Shown piece by piece: positions 60,019-64,000 of a stretch of 64,000 bases of DNA (its first letter is position 1; each line of letters opens with the position of its first letter). The stretch comes from JAITWN01 sp964388175. Lineage in GTDB: Bacteria; Pseudomonadota; Gammaproteobacteria; SZUA-140. The position numbers and the translations under genes are program-made. The notes under the pieces were generated by a model that saw only the letters and a list, made by a program, of their open reading frames with translations, did not search any database and was not told the origin of the DNA. The stretch is from contig CAYLYS010000004.1 in assembly GCA_964388175.1 (NCBI GenBank), forward strand, positions 1 through 64,000, in the 5' to 3' direction.

Positions 60019-61281
60019 CTAGCGTACGGGCACGCGGCGGATATCGGCGCCGAGCTGCGACAGTTTCTCTTCGATGCACTCGTAACCGCGGTCGATGTGA
60101 TAGATGCGGTCGACCACGGTGCTGCCCTGCGCCACCAGGCCGGCGAGCACGAGGCTGGCCGAAGCGCGCAGATCGGTGGCCATCACCGGCGCGCCGTTGA
60201 GCCGATCGATGCCGCGGCTGAAAACGGTATTGCCCTCGAGGCGCAGATCCGCGCCCATGCGCTGCAGCTCCGGCACGTGCATGAAGCGGTTCTCGAACAC
60301 CGTTTCGGTGATCGTACCGCTGCCCTCGGCGACGGCGTTGAGTGCGGCGAACTGCGCCTGCATATCGGTCGGGAACGCCGGATACGGCGCCGTGCGCACA
60401 TCGACCGCCTGTGGCCGGCGCCCCTGCATGTCGAGCGAGATCCAGTCGGCGCCGCACTCGATCACGGCGCCGGCTTCACGCAGCTTGGCCAGCACCGCAT
60501 CGAGCAGATCCGGTCGCGTTTTCTTCAGCCTGACCTTGCCGCCGGTGATGGCGGCGGCAACCAGGAAGGTTCCCGTTTCGATGCGATCGGGCAGGATCGA
60601 ATAAGTGGCGCCGTGCAGGCGCTCGACACCTTCGATGACGATGGTGTCGGTGCCCGCGCCGCTGACGCGCGCGCCCATCTGATTGAGACACAGCGCCAGA
60701 TCGACCACTTCGGGCTCGCGCGCGGCATTCTCGATCACGGTCGTGCCCTTGGCCAGGGTTGCCGCCATCATGATGTTCTCGGTACCGGTCACCGTCACCA
60801 GGTCCATGAACAGGGTCGCACCCTTCAGCGACTCGGCGCGCGCACGGATGTAGCCGCCGCTCACCTCGATGTGCGCCCCCATCGCCTCCAGCGCGCTGAT
60901 GTGCAGATCGACCGGCCGCGTACCGATGGCGCAGCCGCCGGGCATCGACACATCCGCGCGCCCGAAACGCGCCAGCAGCGGGCCGAGCACCAGAATCGAG
61001 GCGCGCATGGTCTTGACCAGCTCGTAAGGGGCGCAGAATTCGCGGATATCCCTGCTGTCGAGCTCGACGTTCATGTGCTCGTCGACCACCAGGCTCACGC
61101 CCAGACGGCCGAGCAGCTCCATGGTGGTGGTGATGTCGTGCAGGTGGGGAACGTTGCAGATCGTGACCGGTTCGTCGGCGAGCAGTGTCGCCGCCATGAT
61201 CGGCAGCGCGGCATTCTTGGCTCCCGATATGCTGATCGTGCCTTCCAGAGGCCTGCCGCCGTTGATGAGCAGTTTATCCAT
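60019..61281 (-). CDS. murA: UDP-N-acetylglucosamine 1-carboxyvinyltransferase
   Basis: A 420-residue enzyme of the first committed step of peptidoglycan synthesis. Motifs: INGGRPLEGTISISGAKNAALP, the catalytic Cys in MPGGCAIGTRPVDLHI (fosfomycin target), and FPTDMQAQFAALNAVAEG. It lies 77 bp after ibaG, in the usual mla–ibaG–murA–his order. Confidence 0.97.
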   Translation of the reverse strand: MDKLLINGGRPLEGTISISGAKNAALPIMAATLLADEPVTICNVPHLHDITTTMELLGRLGVSLVVDEHMNVELDSRDIREFCAPYELVKTMRASILVLGPLLARFGRADVSMPGGCAIGTRPVDLHISALEAMGAHIEVSGGYIRARAESLKGATLFMDLVTVTGTENIMMAATLAKGTTVIENAAREPEVVDLALCLNQMGARVSGAGTDTIVIEGVERLHGATYSILPDRIETGTFLVAAAITGGKVRLKKTRPDLLDAVLAKLREAGAVIECGADWISLDMQGRRPQAVDVRTAPYPAFPTDMQAQFAALNAVAEGSGTITETVFENRFMHVPELQRMGADLRLEGNTVFSRGIDRLNGAPVMATDLRASASLVLAGLVAQGSTVVDRIYHIDRGYECIEEKLSQLGADIRRVPVR

Positions 61282-61358
61282 GCGATGTTCCGTTGTTCAT
61301 GCTGAATGGGATGCGGCGCCCGGCGCCGGCATGCGCCGGCCGTTCGGGCGGCTGGGCG

Positions 61359-61607
61359 TCAGACCGGCTGCCCGCTCCGCGCCTGCCACTCCTCGGGCGT
61401 ATAGGCACGGATCGACAGGGCATGGATCGCGCCACCCATCAGCTCTCCCAGGGTGGAGTATACCAAGCGGTGTTTCGCGAGCAGACTCTTGCCGCGGAAA
61501 TCGTCGGCGATGACGATGGCGTCGAAATGGGTGCCATCGCCGCTGACCTGCACCTGGCTGCCGGGCATGCCGGCCTCGATCAGGCGCTTGATGTAATCAG
61601 GTTCCAT
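61359..61607 (-). CDS. ibaG: BolA-family protein IbaG
   Basis: An 82-residue BolA/IbaG-type protein: VSGDGTHFDAIVIADDF, FRGKSLLAKHRLVYSTLG and GGAIHALSIRAYTPEEW. The conserved His in KHRLVY can bind a 2Fe-2S cluster with monothiol glutaredoxins. It overlaps mlaB by 11 bp and precedes murA. Confidence 0.93.
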   Translation of the reverse strand: MEPDYIKRLIEAGMPGSQVQVSGDGTHFDAIVIADDFRGKSLLAKHRLVYSTLGELMGGAIHALSIRAYTPEEWQARSGQPV

Positions 61608-61917
61608 CTGTCCTCACGCTAAGGGGCAACACGCCGTCCAGCCCGCTGACCCGGGCCATGTCGAGCATCTGCGACGGCACATTGATGAAAGAGATCTCCT
61701 GCCCGGCCGCACGCGCGGCCCTGAACCATTCTATCAACAGGGCGAGACCCGCGCTGTCGGCGTGCGCGACGTCCTGCAGATCGAGCTGCAGCGCAGGAAC
61801 GCCGGCGGCGAACAGGGATCGACTGTGCTCGAGCAGGGCCGGCACGGTATCGAAGCGCAGCTCGCCGCTGACGAGATAGCTTCCGGACTGCGCCGGATGG
61901 GGGCGCACTTCACCCAT
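61597..61917 (-). CDS. mlaB: STAS-domain protein MlaB
   Basis: A 106-residue single STAS domain (LDLQDVAHADSAGLALLIEWFRAAR with the typical Ser-Ala-Gly turn). In the Mla phospholipid transporter it binds the MlaF ATPase and stabilises the complex. Overlaps mlaC by 8 bp. Confidence 0.92.
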   Translation of the reverse strand: MGEVRPHPAQSGSYLVSGELRFDTVPALLEHSRSLFAAGVPALQLDLQDVAHADSAGLALLIEWFRAARAAGQEISFINVPSQMLDMARVSGLDGVLPLSVRTDGT

Positions 61918-62611
61918 TATCGGGCGCCGGATCGATCAGACCCTGCCGATTGCGCTCTTCCATGCGCTCGATGAGGGGAGAAAGACCGTTCAGGCGCTTT
62001 ATCTCCGAGGTGAAAGTGCCGCGATAATTCACCACCACGCTGATGCCGTCGATGATGACGTCGTACACCTTCCACTCGCCGTCATCGTCGCGATGCAGAT
62101 TGTAATCGACCGCCACCGGCTTGCCGCTGTCCATGGGGATCTCGGTCTTGACCGTCGTATCGGTGCTGTTGGGCGTCTCGCGGTACGGAAGAAAATTGAT
62201 CTTCTGATCCGAATACTTGAGCATCGACGAGGCATAGCTGCGGATCAGCGTGCGCTGGAACGCATCGCGGAAACGCACGCGCTCATCTTCGCTCGCCTGG
62301 CGCCAGTGCCTGCCCAGTACCAGCCGCGAAGCGTAGTCGAAATCGAAATACGGCAGGAGATATTCCTGCACGAAATCATATATTTTCTCCGGATTGCGCT
62401 CGAGCTCGGCGCGGCTCTTCTGCAAGGCGTCGATCGCCTGGTTCGCCGCCTGCTGCACCAGCACCTGCGCATTGTCCTGGGTATCGGTCTGGGTATTGGC
62501 TTGGGCACTGGCCTGGCCCGCCCCCCACAACAACAGCATGAACACCCCGCACGCGCGCATGAACGCCCGTGCGGATGAAGATGTCTGTATTCGCCATGGA
62601 TGATGAGTCAT
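61910..62611 (-). CDS. mlaC: Phospholipid-binding periplasmic protein MlaC
   Basis: A 233-residue exported protein (signal ending ASAQA). The mature part has the MlaC core: YDFVQEYLLPYFDFDYASRLVLGRHWRQAS, RFRDAFQRTLIRSYASSMLKY, and WKVYDVIIDGISVVVNYRGTF. Residues about 36–49 (Q-x-x-x repeats) are coded by four 12-bp units. It ferries phospholipid between the MlaA and MlaFEDB complexes. Confidence 0.94.
   Translation of the reverse strand: MTHHPWRIQTSSSARAFMRACGVFMLLLWGAGQASAQANTQTDTQDNAQVLVQQAANQAIDALQKSRAELERNPEKIYDFVQEYLLPYFDFDYASRLVLGRHWRQASEDERVRFRDAFQRTLIRSYASSMLKYSDQKINFLPYRETPNSTDTTVKTEIPMDSGKPVAVDYNLHRDDDGEWKVYDVIIDGISVVVNYRGTFTSEIKRLNGLSPLIERMEERNRQGLIDPAPDNG
62468..62515. repeat. 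12-bp repeat array at the start of mature MlaC
   Basis: Four in-frame units (62468–62479, 62480–62491, 62492–62503, 62504–62515) on the plus strand read GGYAYTGGYCTG with variations; on the coding strand they give Q-A-S-A, Q-A-N-T, Q-T-D-T, Q-D-N-A just after the signal peptide. Confidence 0.85.
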
Positions 62612-62631
62612 TATCGGGATGACCTCCGTCT

Positions 62632-63108
62632 CTACTGATCGGAACTCGCTCCGTCCGCCATGCTGAGCAGGAAGCGGCCGATCAACTGTTCGAGGACCAG
62701 GGCGGACTGTGTCAGCTTGATCCGGTCGCCTTGCTTGAGAAAATCATCGGCGCCGCCGGGCTCGAGACCGATGTACTGTTCCCCGAGCAGGCCCGAGGTA
62801 TAAATGCTGGCCGCCGTATCGACCGGGAAGCGATTGAAGGTCGGATCGATGACCATATCCACCTGGGCCTCGTACTCATCCTGATCGTAGCGTATCGCCG
62901 TCACCCGCCCGACCCGTACGCCGGCCGCGCTCACCGGGGATTGGACGCGCAGCCCGCCGATGTTTTCGAAGCGGGCGGTGAGCTGGTAGCCGTCCCGTAT
63001 CGACACCGCGCCGAAATTGCTCGCCTTCAGCGCCAGCATGAACAAGGCAGCGATGCCGGCGGCCACAAAGGCGCCGACGATGATCTCGATCGTTCTTTTG
63101 CCAATCAT
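62632..63108 (-). CDS. mlaD: MCE-domain phospholipid transporter subunit MlaD
   Basis: A 158-residue protein: N-terminal membrane helix (about 8–26) followed by one MCE domain (YQLTARFENIGGLRVQSPVSAAGVRVGRV; IYTSGLLGEQYIGLEPGG). It forms a hexameric ring on MlaE. Confidence 0.96.
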   Translation of the reverse strand: MIGKRTIEIIVGAFVAAGIAALFMLALKASNFGAVSIRDGYQLTARFENIGGLRVQSPVSAAGVRVGRVTAIRYDQDEYEAQVDMVIDPTFNRFPVDTAASIYTSGLLGEQYIGLEPGGADDFLKQGDRIKLTQSALVLEQLIGRFLLSMADGASSDQ

Positions 63109-63109
63109 A

Positions 63110-63892
63110 TCAGATATCCCCGAACATCAGCGCCGTCAGCACGAAATCGAATATCAGCACGGCCAGAGAGGCGTAGACGACTGTGCGCGTAGTCGCCCGG
63201 CTGACACCCTCGGTGGTCGGTACTGCATCGTAACCCTCGAAAACCGCGATCCAGGTCACGACCAGGCCGAACACGATACTCTTTATGATCCCGTTGAGTA
63301 CATCATCGTTCCAGTCGACGGCGGCCTGCATCTGCGACCAGTAGGCGCCCGCATCCACCCCGAGCAGCCCGACACCGACGAAATAACCGCCGAGAATGGC
63401 CACCGCACTGAAGATCGCCGCGAGCAATGGCAGCGCAATGATCCCCGCCAGCAGGCGCGGCGCGACGATGCGGCGCACCGGATCGACCGCCATCATTTCC
63501 ATGCCCGAAAGTTGCTCGGTCGCCTTCATCAGACCGATTTCCGCGGTCAGCGCCGATCCCGCCCGACCGGCGAAGAGCAGCGCCGCCACCACCGGACCGA
63601 GTTCGCGCACCAGCGCCAGCGCGATCACCGGGCCGAGACTGGATTCGGCGCCGAAATTGACCAGGGTATTGTACATCTGCAGACCGAGCACCATGCCGAC
63701 GGTCAGGCCCGAGACCGCGATGACCAGCAGCGACAGCACGCCGACCGAATAGAGCTGCGCCACCAGCAGATGAAACTGGAACGCCAGCGCCGGCATGCCG
63801 GCGAACACCCGCAGCGCGAACAGATTGGCGCGCCCGGTGCGCTCGCAGAAGCCGATGGCAAGCCGGCCGAGAGACTGCAGCAGACCGATCAT
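63110..63892 (-). CDS. mlaE: Phospholipid ABC transporter permease MlaE
   Basis: A 260-residue permease with five to six helices and the family stretches VRELGPVVAALLFAGRAGSALTAEIGLMKATEQLSGMEMMAVDP (split motif: RELGPV, GRAGSA, AEIG, EQLSAMEMM-type) and the late GYFVGVGLLGVDAGAYWSQM. It overlaps mlaF by 4 bp. Confidence 0.96.
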   Translation of the reverse strand: MIGLLQSLGRLAIGFCERTGRANLFALRVFAGMPALAFQFHLLVAQLYSVGVLSLLVIAVSGLTVGMVLGLQMYNTLVNFGAESSLGPVIALALVRELGPVVAALLFAGRAGSALTAEIGLMKATEQLSGMEMMAVDPVRRIVAPRLLAGIIALPLLAAIFSAVAILGGYFVGVGLLGVDAGAYWSQMQAAVDWNDDVLNGIIKSIVFGLVVTWIAVFEGYDAVPTTEGVSRATTRTVVYASLAVLIFDFVLTALMFGDI

Positions 63893-64000
63893 GCGAGGAG
63901 ATCCTCCGCGAGCGGCCGCGCCGGGTAGTGGAACGCCACCGGGCCATCGGGCTGCGCCCCCAGGAACTGCTGCACCCAGGGCGACTCGCTGACGGCGAGT
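63889..64000 (-). CDS. mlaF: Phospholipid ABC transporter ATPase MlaF, C-terminal end
   Basis: Only the last ~36 codons are inside the window. They read SPWVQQFLGAQPDGPVAFHYPA and end AEDLLA, the C-terminal tail pattern of MlaF (RQFL..DGPV.F.YPA). The stop overlaps the mlaE ATG by 4 bp. The ATPase core lies beyond the right edge. Confidence 0.85.
   Translation of the reverse strand, partial: LAVSESPWVQQFLGAQPDGPVAFHYPARPLAEDLLA

Overview
The window is about 64 kb of high-GC bacterial DNA with dense coding, frequent 4-bp ATGA stop/start overlaps, and gene order typical of a gammaproteobacterium: mla–ibaG–murA–his–tat, rplM–rpsI, trpEGDC with gph and rpe, speD next to coq7, and crp. No mobile element, CRISPR array or rRNA was seen. 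The species cannot be named from the sequence. The gene content (two cytochrome c maturation systems, alternative complex III, many multihaem cytochromes) suggests a respiratory or chemolithotrophic lineage able to pass electrons across the outer membrane. The first 47 bases form a fold-back inverted repeat that breaks ccmF, so position 1 is probably a contig end.

Layout, left to right. (1) 1–3430, minus strand: System I cytochrome c maturation ccmABCDE and the start of ccmF. (2) 3700–10446, plus strand: a MoxR/Bat operon (MoxR ATPase, DUF58, DUF4381, a VWA protein, a VWA–TPR fusion, BatD). (3) 10489–25891, minus strand: the most interesting part, a 15-kb run of fourteen closely packed genes. 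In transcription order these are an OmcE-like tetrahaem cytochrome, a PpiC-type prolyl isomerase, a 587-residue outer-membrane barrel, two small trihaem cytochromes, a cupredoxin lipoprotein, a third trihaem cytochrome, two NHL beta-propeller lipoproteins, an 11-haem cytochrome, ResB and ResC/CcsA (System II cytochrome maturation), a TPR membrane protein and a DsbA-like protein. It carries 24 CxxCH sites. I read it as an extracellular electron transfer / cytochrome-filament locus with its own maturation genes. (4) 26017–28289: two porin genes, then tRNA-Gln and rpsI–rplM. (5) 29714–41335: housekeeping genes (2Fe-2S ferredoxin, Fe-S oxidoreductase, coq7, speD, VOC protein, OsmC, crp, a TraF-like barrel, trpCDGE, gph, rpe). 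(6) 41514–48997: alternative complex III (actA, B1, B2, C, D, E, F). (7) 49519–64000: nif3, degS-like protease, tatABC, his genes, murA, ibaG, mlaBCDE and the end of mlaF.

How the parts could work together (inference): alternative complex III exchanges electrons between the quinone pool and periplasmic cytochromes. The small trihaem cytochromes, cupredoxin and outer-membrane barrel could carry them across the envelope. The OmcE-like and 11-haem proteins could form the extracellular wire or terminal. ResBC, the TPR protein and the DsbA-like protein would mature the many haem sites. In many gammaproteobacteria petABC (bc1) follows rplM–rpsI; here that position holds tRNA-Gln, porins and the cytochrome locus.

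A second, smaller pattern is a set of short degenerate tandem repeats with a period near 12 bp, scattered between genes and inside two coding regions.
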